Below, in pieces: positions 17,636-26,103 of a DNA stretch of 64,000 nt (position 1 is its first letter; each line of letters begins with the position of its first letter). A program made the position numbers and the translations under genes. The DNA lies in the NCBI RefSeq assembly GCF_027925445.1, contig NZ_AP027149.1, positions 3,236,501 to 3,300,500 of the forward strand. Reading direction: 5' to 3'. The notes under the pieces were generated by a model, which saw only the letters and a list, made by a program, of their open reading frames with translations, was not told the origin of the DNA and ran no database searches. The stretch is from Methylocystis bryophila. Lineage in GTDB: Bacteria; Pseudomonadota; Alphaproteobacteria; Rhizobiales; Beijerinckiaceae.

Positions 17636-17751
17636 GAGCATGTCACGGAAAAGTGCGAAGCGGTTTTCCGGTCAGGACATGCTCTAAAGTTTTTGAGTGG
17701 GAGCGAGTCCTTTTCGATCGCGCGATTCCGCGCGATCGGGACGCGCTCTAG
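17636..17751 (+). repeat. Intergenic repeat family B, copy 1
   Basis: Full-length copy. The left half has GCATGTCACGGAAAAGTGCG, then AAGCGGTTTTCCGGTCAGG and ACATGCTCTAAAG, an imperfect palindrome. The right half is the palindrome GATCGCGCGATTCCGCGCGATC and ends GGACGCGCTCTAG. It overlaps the 3' end of the minus-strand small membrane protein gene. Confidence 0.75.
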
Positions 17752-18088
17752 GCGCGCTTTTGATCTGGCTTGCGTGCGGCAGGCTCCCCTGGCGTGTTCT
17801 CGCGTTTCGATCGAACTCTCTGGGCTCCGCTCTGGATCGGGGCTCGAAGTCCGAAAAATCTGCGTCGCGCGAGGGTCTTTCTTCATTCCAGGTGGAGTCT
17901 TTGAAAATCGACCACGCGAACACGCAATATCCGGCGCTGAACATAAGGCAAGCGAAAGCTGCGACGGACGCGTGGCGCCCAAACAACCACAGCGCCACGC
18001 CAAGGATCACGAGTCCCCAAAGAACCGATATGAGCGAAAGGATCACTCTCGCCAGCCTATGGCCGTGCGTCTCGGAAGGGCTTTTCAT
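17684..18088 (-). CDS. Small two-helix membrane protein, hypothetical
   Basis: 134 residues from ATG 18088, chosen because GAGGAG lies ~8 bases upstream on the minus strand (the open frame extends much further without a site). The N-terminal half has two hydrophobic helices (VILSLISVLWGLVILGVALWL and VAAFACLMFSAGYCVFAW). The rest is charged and probably cytoplasmic. The last ~22 codons lie inside repeat B copy 1, so the C-terminus seems to have been replaced or extended by repeat insertion. No function is assignable. Confidence 0.55.
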   Translation of the reverse strand: MKSPSETHGHRLARVILSLISVLWGLVILGVALWLFGRHASVAAFACLMFSAGYCVFAWSIFKDSTWNEERPSRDADFSDFEPRSRAEPREFDRNARTRQGSLPHASQIKSAPRARPDRAESRDRKGLAPTQKL

Positions 18089-18531
18089 CCCGGAAAACTC
18101 CTCTTCATCGCGCTCGGCCGCGCGCGCCGCGCAGCGCTCGCCCACGCTCGAGCTCACGCACGCAGTCCCAGATCGATCCGCTCCAAGACAGGCATCGACA
18201 ATTGAGCGTGCGTTACGGGAATTCGACGCCGGGTCGTTCATCGGTCTTCTGTCGCTTGAACGGGAAGCCGCTAAAGCATCTAGCCAAACCGCGTAAGGAT
18301 TCCATTCGTAACTGCGCTGCGGCGACGCGCGCGGCAAAATGCGTTCCGATATGAACGACGCTTCGGTCTTCCTCCTTGCCCGCCTTGTAAGAAGGCGCTT
18401 GCAATGTCTCGGACGCTCCGACTTTTGGCGCATGCCGCGGTTGCGGCGGCCTCGTCGCTCATTTACATTCATTGGTGGCTCCGCCCCCGCTGGCGGGTCG
18501 GAAGCCCTTCCTGCGCGAGCCTGTTGCGACA
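18089..18531. other. Intergenic region without a supported gene
   Basis: 443 bases between divergent genes. Bases 18225-18290 contain a segment (TTCTGTCGCTTGAACGGGAAG) faintly like the right end of a family A repeat. A 72-codon open frame starting at 18404 overlaps plsY in another frame and is not credible. Confidence 0.35.
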
Positions 18532-19134
18532 ATGCCGATCTTGCCAATTCCCGTCGCGCTCGCGGCGTCCCTGCTTCTGGGCTATCTCTGCGGCTCCATT
18601 CCTTTCGGCCTGCTGCTGACGCGCGCGGCCGGAACCTCCGACCTGCGGACGATCGGCTCGGGCAATATCGGCGCGACCAATGTGTTGCGCACCGGCCGCA
18701 AGGACCTGGCGGCGGCGACTCTTCTGCTCGACGCCGCGAAGGGCGCGGCGGCCGTTCTGATCGGCGCCGCCCTCGCCCCAGGGGGCGGAGTCATTGCGGC
18801 GGCCGGCGCTTTCCTGGGCCACATCTTTCCGGTGTGGCTCAAGTTCAAAGGCGGCAAGGGCGTCGCGACCTTTCTCGGAGCGCTCTTCGCGCTGCACTGG
18901 CCGACCGGCCTCATCTTCTGCGCGATCTGGCTGACGGTCGCGGGGATTTGGCGCTATTCCTCGCTTTCGGCGCTGATTGCCTCGCTCCTTTCGCCGCTCG
19001 TGCTGTTCGGCTTCGGCCATGGCCAGGATGCGCTCATCCTCGCGCTGATGACGGCGCTCCTGTGGTGGAAGCATCGCGAGAACATCTCGCGTCTTCTCGC
19101 CGGCGCCGAGACGCGCATCGGGCAGAAAACGTGA
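18532..19134 (+). CDS. plsY: Glycerol-3-phosphate acyltransferase PlsY
   Basis: 200 residues from ATG 18532; an earlier in-frame ATG would add a polar tail and is not preferred. PlsY motifs are present: LLGYLCGSIPFGLLLTR, GSGNIGATNVLRTGRK, LLDAAKGAAAVLIG, GHIFPVWLKFKGGKGVAT, and a late FGHGQDALILALMTALLWWKHREN. The enzyme transfers acyl from acyl-phosphate to glycerol-3-phosphate at the inner membrane (five helices), starting phospholipid synthesis. It overlaps dprA by 4 bases (GTGA at 19131-19134), so the two are translationally coupled. Confidence 0.96.
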   Translation: MPILPIPVALAASLLLGYLCGSIPFGLLLTRAAGTSDLRTIGSGNIGATNVLRTGRKDLAAATLLLDAAKGAAAVLIGAALAPGGGVIAAAGAFLGHIFPVWLKFKGGKGVATFLGALFALHWPTGLIFCAIWLTVAGIWRYSSLSALIASLLSPLVLFGFGHGQDALILALMTALLWWKHRENISRLLAGAETRIGQKT

Positions 19135-20411
19135 GCGGACATCGAAGCCAAACGAGCCGCTTAACCGAGGCGCAGCTCGTCGACTGGCTTCGCCTCATTC
19201 GCAGCGAGAATATAGGGCCTCGCACGTTTCGCGAGCTCGTCAGCCGCTACGGCGGCGCGAGCGCGGCCTTAGAAGCGCTCCCCGAGCTCCTCGCGAGAAA
19301 GCTCAGAGGCCGGGAGATCAAGATCGCCTCGCGCGACGACGCGCTTCGCGAGATCGAGGCTTCGCGGGCGCAAGGCGTGCGCTTCATCGCCATATCCGAT
19401 CTCGATTATCCCGCAACTCTTCGCGAGATCGACAGCGCGCCGCCGCTTCTCGCGCTGCGCGGCGACGCCACCGCATTGAGCCGACCGCTCGTCGCGATCG
19501 TCGGCGCGCGCAACGCCTCGGCTTCGGGTCTCTCCTTCGCCGAGCAGCTGGCGCGCGATCTCACGCGTGAGGATTACGGGATCGTGTCGGGCCTCGCGCG
19601 CGGCATCGACACGGCCGCGCATCGCGCAAGCCTGAAAGGCGGGGCCGTCACCGTTCTGGCCGGCGGCCACGCCCGGCCCTACCCGACCGAAAACCTCGGT
19701 CTTCTCGACGAAATCGTCGGGGCCGGCGGCGCCGCGGTCTCGGAAATGCCGCTTCAATGGGAGCCGCGCGGGCGGGATTTTCCTCGTCGCAACAGAATTG
19801 TCTCCGGCCTCGCGCAAGGCGTCGTCGTCGTCGAGGCGGCGCGCCGCTCGGGCTCGTTGATCACGGCGCGCTTCGCGGCCGAGCAGGGTCGCGAGGTATT
19901 CGCTGTGCCGGGCTCGCCGCAGGATCCGCGCGCCGAGGGGACGAACGATCTCTTGCGAGAAGGCGCGACATTGTGCGCTGAGGTTGAGGATGTGACGCGC
20001 GTGCTTGCCGCGCGAGTCGCCCGGTCGCCAGCGCACGCCGATCTCTTCAGCGAGAGCGCGCCGAGCGACGAGGCGGAGCCGCTGATCGACGAGCTGGATC
20101 TCTTTCCCTTTTCTATCCGGGATGCTTCGCCTGAGCCCGAGCCTTCCGCGCCCGCGCCGCAACCGGCCCGGGTCGAGCCCACGTTCATCGCGCCGGCGCC
20201 GAAAGCGCCAAAGGCGGAGGCTATCGATATCGAGGACGCCAAGGCGCGCGTGCTGGCGCTGCTCTCACCGGCGCCAGTGTCCCTCGATCAGCTCATCCGC
20301 GCTGTGGGCCTGCCTGCGCGCGACGTGCAAGGAGCGCTCGTCGATCTCGACCTCGAAGGCCGCATCGAGCGTCATGGCGCTGCGCTCGTGTCGCTGATCG
20401 CTCGGAAATGA
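19131..20411 (+). CDS. dprA: DNA-processing protein DprA
   Basis: 426 residues starting at the GTG that overlaps the plsY stop. An N-terminal SAM/HhH-like region (QLVDWLRLIRSENIGPRTFREL) precedes the extended Rossmann domain (VAIVGARNASASGLSFAEQLA, GIVSGLARGIDTAAHRASL, TVLAGG, PRRNRIVSGLAQGVVVVEAA, SGSLITARFAAEQGREVFAVPGSP). A Pro/Ala-rich linker (residues ~305-355) leads to a C-terminal winged-helix domain (VSLDQLIRAVGLPARDVQ). DprA protects incoming single-stranded DNA and loads RecA during transformation. The plsY-dprA order is common in alphaproteobacteria. Confidence 0.96.
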   Translation: MSGHRSQTSRLTEAQLVDWLRLIRSENIGPRTFRELVSRYGGASAALEALPELLARKLRGREIKIASRDDALREIEASRAQGVRFIAISDLDYPATLREIDSAPPLLALRGDATALSRPLVAIVGARNASASGLSFAEQLARDLTREDYGIVSGLARGIDTAAHRASLKGGAVTVLAGGHARPYPTENLGLLDEIVGAGGAAVSEMPLQWEPRGRDFPRRNRIVSGLAQGVVVVEAARRSGSLITARFAAEQGREVFAVPGSPQDPRAEGTNDLLREGATLCAEVEDVTRVLAARVARSPAHADLFSESAPSDEAEPLIDELDLFPFSIRDASPEPEPSAPAPQPARVEPTFIAPAPKAPKAEAIDIEDAKARVLALLSPAPVSLDQLIRAVGLPARDVQGALVDLDLEGRIERHGAALVSLIARK

Positions 20412-20648
20412 GGCGCCGATCCGTTTGACCGGGCGCTCGTCGAAACCGTCGCCTTGCCCACGATATGCGCAGCAACTATCCGGCAAAGGCGAAAGCAGGA
20501 TGATTCGCCGCCCACTGAAGCCCGCCCGGTTCGAAAGTCCACGCGCCAGCATCAGATGCTCAAGCTCCACAGTTAGTGACTGGCTCGCAACCGCGGCGTG
20601 GTTGATCGCCTGCAGCAGATCGATGCGTTCCTTTCGCAGCTCGATCAT
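20265..20648 (-). CDS. Possible small hypothetical protein, antisense to the dprA 3' end
   Basis: Up to 127 residues from ATG 20648. The first ~45 residues (MIELRKERIDLLQAINHAAV...LTVELEHLML) look like a plausible amphipathic helical protein, but there is no good ribosome-binding site, and the last ~48 codons lie opposite dprA. It could equally be a chance frame. The remaining bases up to 20879 contain the presumed promoter region of the histidine kinase. Confidence 0.25.
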   Translation of the reverse strand: MIELRKERIDLLQAINHAAVASQSLTVELEHLMLARGLSNRAGFSGRRIILLSPLPDSCCAYRGQGDGFDERPVKRIGASFPSDQRHERSAMTLDAAFEVEIDERSLHVARRQAHSADELIEGHWRR

Positions 20649-20879
20649 TCCGCGGCCGATAGAGAAAGTCTATAAAACCATCCGTCAACAGACTCGAATG
20701 ATCCGTTCAACCCGTCGTAATACATGGCGCATCACCTATCGGCGCCGCCGGATAAAAGTAAGGTCCGATGAGGCTTTATGCGTCCGAGCTATTGCTTAAC
20801 TCGAGCGATCTCGCTATGCGTAATTATACTTAACCCTGCACGGTCCTGAATGGACGCGCGCGACTGAAGCGGGGCAACT
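20649..20879. other. Upstream region of the hybrid histidine kinase
   Basis: About 230 bases with AT-rich patches (GAAAGTCTATAAAACCATCC near 20664; TAATTATACTTAACC near 20822). These could be promoter elements. No repeat or RNA is recognised. Confidence 0.3.
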
Positions 20880-22775
20880 GTGACTGCGCCGTATTTCGAT
20901 ATCTTCCTTGAAAACGCGCCTGTGGCGGCGGCAATGTTCGACCGCGAAATGCGCTATATCGCGGCAAGCCGTCGCTGGCTGAACAGCTATGGCCTTCCAG
21001 GCGACGTTATTGGCAAGAGCCATTCTGAAGTCACGCCAGAGAACCCCGCGCGATGGAAAAAAGTCCACGAGCGCGTCCTCCGTGGCGAGACTGTAAGCGC
21101 GAAAGAAGATCGTTTCGATCGCAGTGATGGTTCCGTCATATGGGTGCGATGGGAAGCGAGGCCGTGGCGTTCCTCCGGAGATGATATCGGCGGCGTAATT
21201 GTTTTTGCGGAAGATATAACGAAATACGTGCAAGTGCGCGCTGACTTGATTGTGACGCAGCAGCGCCTCGTCGCGATCATGGAAGCAGCGCCGATCGGCA
21301 TCGCCTTCTCGACGGACATCGGTTGTCAGCAGGTGACAAGAAACGCGGCGCTGCTTTCACAACTCGCAACGGCGCCGCGAGACAACGGGTCCGCTCCGAC
21401 TCCGAGGGCCGCAGCCAGGCAATTGCGCTTCTTTCAAAATGGGAAGGAATTGAGCGCCAAGGAGCTTCCTCTTCAACGCGCCGTTTCCGAAAGAGCTCAC
21501 ATCGCGCCGATGGAGCTGGATGTTTTGCTCCCCACTGGCGGACGCAGCGTGCTGGAAGCGTCCGGCGCGCCGATCTTGGGAGAGGATGGCGAAGTCATCG
21601 GCGGCGTCGAGATCACCGTCGATGTTACCGATCGAAAGCGCGCGGAGACGGCCCTGCAAGACGTCGACCGCAGGAGAGACGAATTCCTTGCCACTCTGGC
21701 CCATGAGCTGCGCAATCCGCTCGCGCCGATCTGCAATGGCCTCGCCGCGATGAAGCGAGGGACAAAGACCGAGGAGGACGCAGTGCGCGTGATCGCCATG
21801 ATGGAGCGTCAGAGCGAGCATCTCTTGCGCTTCGTCGACGACCTGCTCGAGGTTTCTCGAATCAAGCGCGGCAAGATCAAGCTGGTGAAGGACCGCGTGG
21901 ACCTGGCGGGCGTCATCGGCGACGCTTATGACATGAACCGCGACCTGATCGGCGCAGCGGAACTGGAGCTTCGAATCGTCCTGCCCGACGAACCATTGTT
22001 GCTCGACGCCGATGCGGTCCGCCTCACTCAAGTTTTCGCCAATCTGCTCAATAACGCAGCCAGACATACCGACCGGGGAGGACGCATCGAAATCGTGGCG
22101 ACGCGCGTGGACGAACATGCGGTGGTGAATGTCACCGACACCGGCGTCGGCATCGCCAAGGAGATGTTGCCCCACCTCTTTAGTCTTTACTCGCAGGCCA
22201 GCGACCTGCAAGGGCGGCCGGAGTTTGGCCTGGGAATCGGCTTGGCGCTCGCGCGCGGTCTCGTCGAGCTGCATCGAGGAAGTCTCGAGGCGCACAGCGA
22301 AGGCGAAGGGCGAGGCGCTCGCTTCATCGTGCGCTTACCCTGCCTGGCGAGAGTCAAGCCAAGCATTGCGCCGTTAAATGCCGCAGCTATCGGGGCGCAG
22401 ACGTCGCGCCGCGTGCTCATCGTGGACGACGAGCCGGACGTGGCCGACAGTCTCGCCCTCCTGCTCTCGACATTCGGCGCAGATGTTCGTGTGGCTCGCG
22501 GAGGCGCTGAAGCGCTCATAACATGCGCCGAGTTTGCGCCTGAGCTCGTGTTCCTCGACATCGGCATGCCCGGCATGGACGGCTTCGAAACCGCGCGGCG
22601 CATGCGCGAGTCGCCGACGGGAATCCACGCGATGCTCGTCGCCTTGACCGGATGGGACGGAGAGGAAACACGCCGACGCGCGGTCGAAGTGGGCTTCGAC
22701 CGGCATTTGAGGAAGCCCGCAGGCTCGCAGGAGCTCGAGGCTTTGCTTCACTGCGCTGCTCAGCCGCAGCAATAG
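20880..22775 (+). CDS. Cytosolic PAS-PAS hybrid sensor histidine kinase
   Basis: 631 residues from a GTG start. PAS1 (~residues 5-115) contains FDREMRYIAASRRWL...GKSHSEVTPE. PAS2 (~130-255) contains AIMEAAPIGIAFS. The HisKA box is FLATLAHELRNPLAP with phospho-acceptor His275. The HATPase domain follows (FANLLNNAARH, VTDTGVGIAKEMLPHLFSLY, GLGIGLALARGLVELH). A receiver domain ends the protein (RVLIVDDEPDVADSLALLL, phospho-acceptor Asp560 in FLDIGMPGMDG, and LVALTG). No membrane helix is seen, so it senses a cytoplasmic signal through the PAS domains; the ligand is unknown. There is no adjacent response regulator, which suggests relay through an Hpt protein. Confidence 0.92.
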   Translation: MTAPYFDIFLENAPVAAAMFDREMRYIAASRRWLNSYGLPGDVIGKSHSEVTPENPARWKKVHERVLRGETVSAKEDRFDRSDGSVIWVRWEARPWRSSGDDIGGVIVFAEDITKYVQVRADLIVTQQRLVAIMEAAPIGIAFSTDIGCQQVTRNAALLSQLATAPRDNGSAPTPRAAARQLRFFQNGKELSAKELPLQRAVSERAHIAPMELDVLLPTGGRSVLEASGAPILGEDGEVIGGVEITVDVTDRKRAETALQDVDRRRDEFLATLAHELRNPLAPICNGLAAMKRGTKTEEDAVRVIAMMERQSEHLLRFVDDLLEVSRIKRGKIKLVKDRVDLAGVIGDAYDMNRDLIGAAELELRIVLPDEPLLLDADAVRLTQVFANLLNNAARHTDRGGRIEIVATRVDEHAVVNVTDTGVGIAKEMLPHLFSLYSQASDLQGRPEFGLGIGLALARGLVELHRGSLEAHSEGEGRGARFIVRLPCLARVKPSIAPLNAAAIGAQTSRRVLIVDDEPDVADSLALLLSTFGADVRVARGGAEALITCAEFAPELVFLDIGMPGMDGFETARRMRESPTGIHAMLVALTGWDGEETRRRAVEVGFDRHLRKPAGSQELEALLHCAAQPQQ

Positions 22776-22935
22776 TCAGTTCGTCGACCGATCGTCGCCG
22801 GCCGAAAAGCGCAGGCCGGCGACCTGGTTTCGATCGCCGAACAGCTTTCTCACTGACGACAAGCCGCACGCCCTCCCCCTCGCGGCGCACGGCGTGTAGA
22901 CTGCGCCCAACGATTCGCGCAAGGAGCGAGCCCCG

Positions 22936-23313
22936 ATGCGTCAGAAGCTTCTCATCAGCGCCTTATTGGTCTCTCTTCCAGGACTTGCGACGAGCGGCGC
23001 GGCATTCGCCGGGAATTACGAATTTCTGGCCGCTCCCCAGACGGATCTCAACCGTGTCTTCCGCCTCGACAAGACGACGGGAGAGGTCGGCGCCTGTCAA
23101 TATGGCTTGAAAGAAGGATCGCCGATCGGCGTGACGCTCTGCTATCCCCCCGGGGATGGCGCCAAGGCCGGATCACCCGGGGAATTTGCCCTGGTCTCCT
23201 CGCACCATACGCAGGAAGGCGGCGTCTTCCGGGTCGATCTCAGGACCGGTCAGATGTCGATCTGTTACGTTTACAACGAGAGTTCGGTCGCCTGCACGGC
23301 GCCCGCCAAATAA
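22936..23313 (+). CDS. Small secreted protein of unknown function
   Basis: 125 residues with AAGGAG 9 bases upstream of the ATG. A clear Sec signal (MRQKLLISALLVSLPGLATSG, cleavage likely after AAFA) precedes a ~100-residue mature part containing two similar halves: NRVFRLDKTTGEVGACQYG and GVFRVDLRTGQMSICYVY. Each half ends in cysteines that could form disulfides, and the repeat suggests a beta-propeller-blade-like or beta-sandwich unit. I recognise no enzymatic motif. It is convergent with the TetR gene, with 8 bases between stops. Confidence 0.75.
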   Translation: MRQKLLISALLVSLPGLATSGAAFAGNYEFLAAPQTDLNRVFRLDKTTGEVGACQYGLKEGSPIGVTLCYPPGDGAKAGSPGEFALVSSHHTQEGGVFRVDLRTGQMSICYVYNESSVACTAPAK

Positions 23314-23321
23314 GGCGAAGC

Positions 23322-23969
23322 TCAGGCGCTCGCGCCCACGGCCCGTTTGGCGTCCAGCGCCGTCAAGCCCGCAACCGCCATGGCGCCGAGGTCGGCAGCG
23401 AGTTGATCAACGAAAAGCGCGTCGACCTCGAGGCGTAGCGGCTGCTTCGACAAGGATTCGCAGTGCCGGATGAAAGGCGCAGCCTGTTGCGAGAGCCAGA
23501 TCGCGGCGATCAGAATTTCCGCACGCGAGGCGTCAGCGGAGCGGAAGCGCCGAACGATGCGCTCGGCCTGAGCGAGGATCGGCAGCTTTTCCTCTGCGAG
23601 AAAGGTCGAGTAGATGCTCGTCGGCGACAGCGCCTCCCTCGCAAAAATGCGTAGGTAACGGCTCAGCTCGGCGTATCGCAGGAGCGGCGCCACTTGGTGG
23701 CGGATGAACAAACGAACGGCCTCCTCGCGCGGCGCGCGATCGATGACCTCGTCGTCGAGAAGCGAGGCTTCGCTCAAGGCCGCCAGCGCGAGAGACAACA
23801 CCTCTCGATAGAGAGCCTCCTTGCCGCCGAAATGGTAGTGGATCGCGGCGAGATTGGCGCCGGCGCGACTCGTGATGTCGCGCACGCTCGCGAGTTCATA
23901 GCCGTTCTCGGCGAAGACGTCCGTCGCGTGGTGCAGCAACGCTTGGCGCGTGACGTTCGCCTGCGTCAC
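23322..23969 (-). CDS. TetR/AcrR-family transcriptional regulator
   Basis: 215 residues. The N-terminal HTH is classic: RQALLHHATDVFAENGYELA, VRDITSRAGANLAAIHYHFG, GKEALYREVL. The C-terminal ligand-binding domain contains RLFIRHQVAPLLRY and FAREALSPTSIY, resembling the CerR/DUF1956 subgroup. It starts with an ATGA overlap with the upstream gene, so the two are translationally coupled. Its target may be the adjacent operon itself; no ligand can be inferred. Confidence 0.9.
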   Translation of the reverse strand: MTQANVTRQALLHHATDVFAENGYELASVRDITSRAGANLAAIHYHFGGKEALYREVLSLALAALSEASLLDDEVIDRAPREEAVRLFIRHQVAPLLRYAELSRYLRIFAREALSPTSIYSTFLAEEKLPILAQAERIVRRFRSADASRAEILIAAIWLSQQAAPFIRHCESLSKQPLRLEVDALFVDQLAADLGAMAVAGLTALDAKRAVGASA

Positions 23970-24613
23970 GAAGGCTCTCTCTTGACGAAGGAGGTGATCC
24001 TGCTCGTCACTGCGGAGAAGCCGTTGGTCACGCCTTTGGAAACGCCGCTCACGACCGAAGCGCCGGGATTCCAGACATAGTCCTTGAACCTGTCAACGAT
24101 GTGCGACGTGTAGGACGGCGAATGACCGGCCTCAGCCTGCTCAGGCGACGTTTCGCGATTCGGCAGGGCCGGCGAGGTCGCATGGACAGCAGCCGAAGCG
24201 GTCGCATCGACTGGTGGAGACGCTGGCTTCGCGGGCGCGGCGGCGGTCGCGTCGACCGGCGGCGATACTGGCTTCGCAGCGACAGGCTTGGCGGCGCCCC
24301 CAGAAGCCGGCCGCCCAGCGCCGCTGCCCGGCTGGCGCGGCCAAACGGGATCAGAATCTGTGGAAGGCTGAGCCGCAGCCCGCGCCTCCACGATGGGCGA
24401 GCGGGGCGAGGATTTGCCGACATGCCCCGAGGCGACGCGCTGCATGAATTGCGCGAGGTCCTCAGGAGGTTGATCGTTCTCAGCGAGCGGAGGCGGCGCG
24501 GCGGCGGGCGGCGCGCTTATCCCTGCGAGGTCGGAGCCATGCGAATAGACAACTGTCACCAACGCCGTCGCGAGCGACGAAACGACGATTTCCCGCAAAA
24601 ACTTTACCGCCAT
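23966..24613 (-). CDS. Membrane-anchored Ala/Pro-rich hypothetical protein coupled to a TetR regulator
   Basis: 215 residues. An N-terminal hydrophobic anchor (EIVVSSLATALVTVVYSHG) is followed by a long low-complexity region rich in Ala, Pro and Lys with a direct repeat (KPVSPPVDATA / KPASPPVDATA). A more ordered C-terminal segment (YTSHIVDRFKDYVWNPGASV, and GVSKGVTNGFSAVTSRI) follows. Topology is probably periplasmic after a single anchor. It overlaps the TetR start by 4 bases. No function is known; the C-terminus has an amphipathic-helix look. Confidence 0.65.
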   Translation of the reverse strand: MAVKFLREIVVSSLATALVTVVYSHGSDLAGISAPPAAAPPPLAENDQPPEDLAQFMQRVASGHVGKSSPRSPIVEARAAAQPSTDSDPVWPRQPGSGAGRPASGGAAKPVAAKPVSPPVDATAAAPAKPASPPVDATASAAVHATSPALPNRETSPEQAEAGHSPSYTSHIVDRFKDYVWNPGASVVSGVSKGVTNGFSAVTSRITSFVKREPS

Positions 24614-24669
24614 GGATCAGCCCCTTGCCAGGAGAGCAACCGCTTCTGAGCGCGCTTCCGCAGGCGTTC

Positions 24670-24750
24670 GGAATCGCTTCAGCTTACCTTCGGATCGGCG
24701 CGATGTCCTATCGCCCCAATGATGCCGCTCGAGCGAAGGCGCGCGTGCAC
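24670..24750 (+). repeat. Degenerate partial copy of repeat family A
   Basis: The stretch GATCGGCGCGATGTCCTATC followed by CCGCTCGAGCGAAGGCGCGC matches the right half of family A (GATCTGGCGCGATTTC... and CGTTCGAGCGGAAAGCGCGC). The left half is not recognisable. Confidence 0.4.
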
Positions 24751-24798
24751 CGAGGCAGTCAAACGGTCGTTTGAACTTCCACGGATGTTGGGGCGAAT

Positions 24799-25092
24799 TT
24801 ATGGCTGCCGGCTTGCGTGCGGCTTTTCTTCCGGATCGCGTCGTTCCGGAGCCTGTGCGGTCTTCAGGCGGATTATCAGCGCGCCATGCACGAGAGCCAG
24901 GTCGAAGGCCGAAAAACGCGTCGGCTGGGGCCTAAAATTGCAGTCGCAGAGGGCCCACCGGCTGAGCGCGCGTTCGAGCCGATCGACCCGTTCTCTTTCC
25001 CCGTCGAGCAGACGGATGCGCTGACCGACGTCGGAGACTCGGGCAAGATGCGCATCGAGGCGCCGAAGATAGCTTCGGACGACGTAGCTCAT
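24799..25092 (-). CDS. Possible small protein downstream of a palindromic operator
   Basis: 97 residues from ATG 25092 with GAGG 3 bases upstream on the minus strand. The first half is a charged helix (LRRLDAHLARVSDVGQRIRL, then ERERVDRLERAL). The second half is less protein-like. The palindrome at 25196-25211 lies 104 bases upstream, so it might be controlled by the neighbouring repressor. Coding status is uncertain. Confidence 0.3.
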   Translation of the reverse strand: MSYVVRSYLRRLDAHLARVSDVGQRIRLLDGERERVDRLERALSRWALCDCNFRPQPTRFSAFDLALVHGALIIRLKTAQAPERRDPEEKPHASRQP

Positions 25093-25386
25093 GGACCTCG
25101 CGCCGGCCGGAAGAGAAGAGAGGCGATTCGATCCATGGCGGCCCGTGAGTGAGGGCGCGAAGTCTACGATGTTTTTTTACTACGTCAAGAAAAAAGATGT
25201 TTTAAAACATCATTCGGCCGATAATGCAGTTTACAAACACCCCAGGCAGCTGATTCTACCGCGGTTGCGGCGGCGAGCAACCCTTACGAGCCGCGCAGCG
25301 AGAAAGCCCCAATCGCTCGCCACGCGCGCGACGACGACGACCTCTCTCCCGCAGAAGCTAGCGACGCTGCGGTCCAGGCGCCCGCT
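25093..25386. other. AT-rich intergenic region between the repressor and the small ORF
   Basis: About 290 bases, strikingly AT-rich at 25165-25240 compared with its surroundings. It contains the operator-like palindrome at 25196-25211 and a half-site GATGTTTTTTT at 25169. No other gene is seen. Confidence 0.45.
25196..25211. promoter_or_regulatory. Operator-like perfect palindrome GATGTTTTAAAACATC
   Basis: A 16-bp perfect palindrome that differs from the one at 26104-26119 only in the central two bases. It lies 3' of the repressor gene and upstream of a minus-strand small ORF. It is a probable binding site of the adjacent LexA/CI-like repressor. Confidence 0.6.
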
Positions 25387-26046
25387 CTAAAGATCAAGCA
25401 TCACTTTTCGCACGCGGCCGATCACTGTCGGCGGTCCTTCAAGAAAGATCGTCTCATAGGCGGGATTGGTGGAGTAAGGCTCCAAGCGGTCGGGCCGCGT
25501 CATCCAGCGCTTGAATGTCGCCTCGTCCTCGTTGGGCGTCGTGAACACATAGAAGGCCCTGGGATGAAGGATCTTATCCGCGCGATCGACGATGATGATC
25601 GATCTGTCCGGCGCGATCATGTTCATCGAATCGCCGACGACTTCGAGCGCGATATAATCCCCGCGCGGCAAACCCGGCGCCAAGACCCGCCGCATCTCGG
25701 AGAAATTCTCGACGGCGCCCGCCTCCGCAAAACCCGTCGCCGCGACCGACGAGACGAGTGGAACATGCCAAGACACCATCGGCACGTTAGCGACGTCGGC
25801 GGCGAAGTCCTTTTCCTCGATGAGCCGCGGCCCAAGCCCCGTCGTGACCCAATACATGCGCAGGCCCAGCGCGTCACAGACGCGCTGTAAATTATCGACG
25901 CGCGGCCAGCGATGCGGGTTGCGCCGCAGTTGGCTCAAGAAGGTGCGCTCGAGCCCGGCCCGCCCGGACGCCTCGTTCTCGGTGATGTTCAACTCGGCAA
26001 GCCGTTCGGCAAGCCGGCGGACGATTTGATCGCGAGAAATATCCAT
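25387..26046 (-). CDS. LexA/CI-like HTH repressor with S24 peptidase domain
   Basis: 219 residues. The N-terminal ~70 residues form an XRE-type HTH (IVRRLAERLAELNITENEAS, AGLERTFLSQLRRNPHRWPR). The C-terminal domain is S24 peptidase-like, with Ser140 in EVVGDSMNMIAPDRSI and Lys179 in EATFKRW as the likely catalytic dyad. A candidate cleavage site is Ala109-Gly110. Such repressors are inactivated by self-cleavage after DNA damage. Palindromes flank the gene on both sides, including one beside its own promoter, so autoregulation is expected. It resembles phage-derived C2 repressors domesticated in rhizobia; no phage structural genes are nearby. Confidence 0.88.
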   Translation of the reverse strand: MDISRDQIVRRLAERLAELNITENEASGRAGLERTFLSQLRRNPHRWPRVDNLQRVCDALGLRMYWVTTGLGPRLIEEKDFAADVANVPMVSWHVPLVSSVAATGFAEAGAVENFSEMRRVLAPGLPRGDYIALEVVGDSMNMIAPDRSIIIVDRADKILHPRAFYVFTTPNEDEATFKRWMTRPDRLEPYSTNPAYETIFLEGPPTVIGRVRKVMLDL

Positions 26047-26082
26047 GGCGCGATTTTAAAATTTTTCTCGCCGCATCAACAG

Positions 26083-26096
26083 TGGTTATAAAACCA
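26083..26096. promoter_or_regulatory. Palindrome TGGTTATAAAACCA near the repressor promoter
   Basis: A near-perfect 14-bp inverted repeat 37-50 bases upstream of the repressor start. Its arms (TGGTT) differ from the GATGTTT sites, so it may be a weaker operator or overlap the -10 region. Confidence 0.4.
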
Positions 26097-26103
26097 TTGA
26101 CAC

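Noticed and set aside
18339..19130. 5' extension of dprA by 264 codons
   Set aside because: It overlaps plsY in another frame and the GTGA overlap at 19131 gives a normal DprA length.
25220..25300. Possible tRNA-like segment in the AT-rich region
   Set aside because: No T-loop GTTCGA-type sequence or acceptor-stem pairing found.
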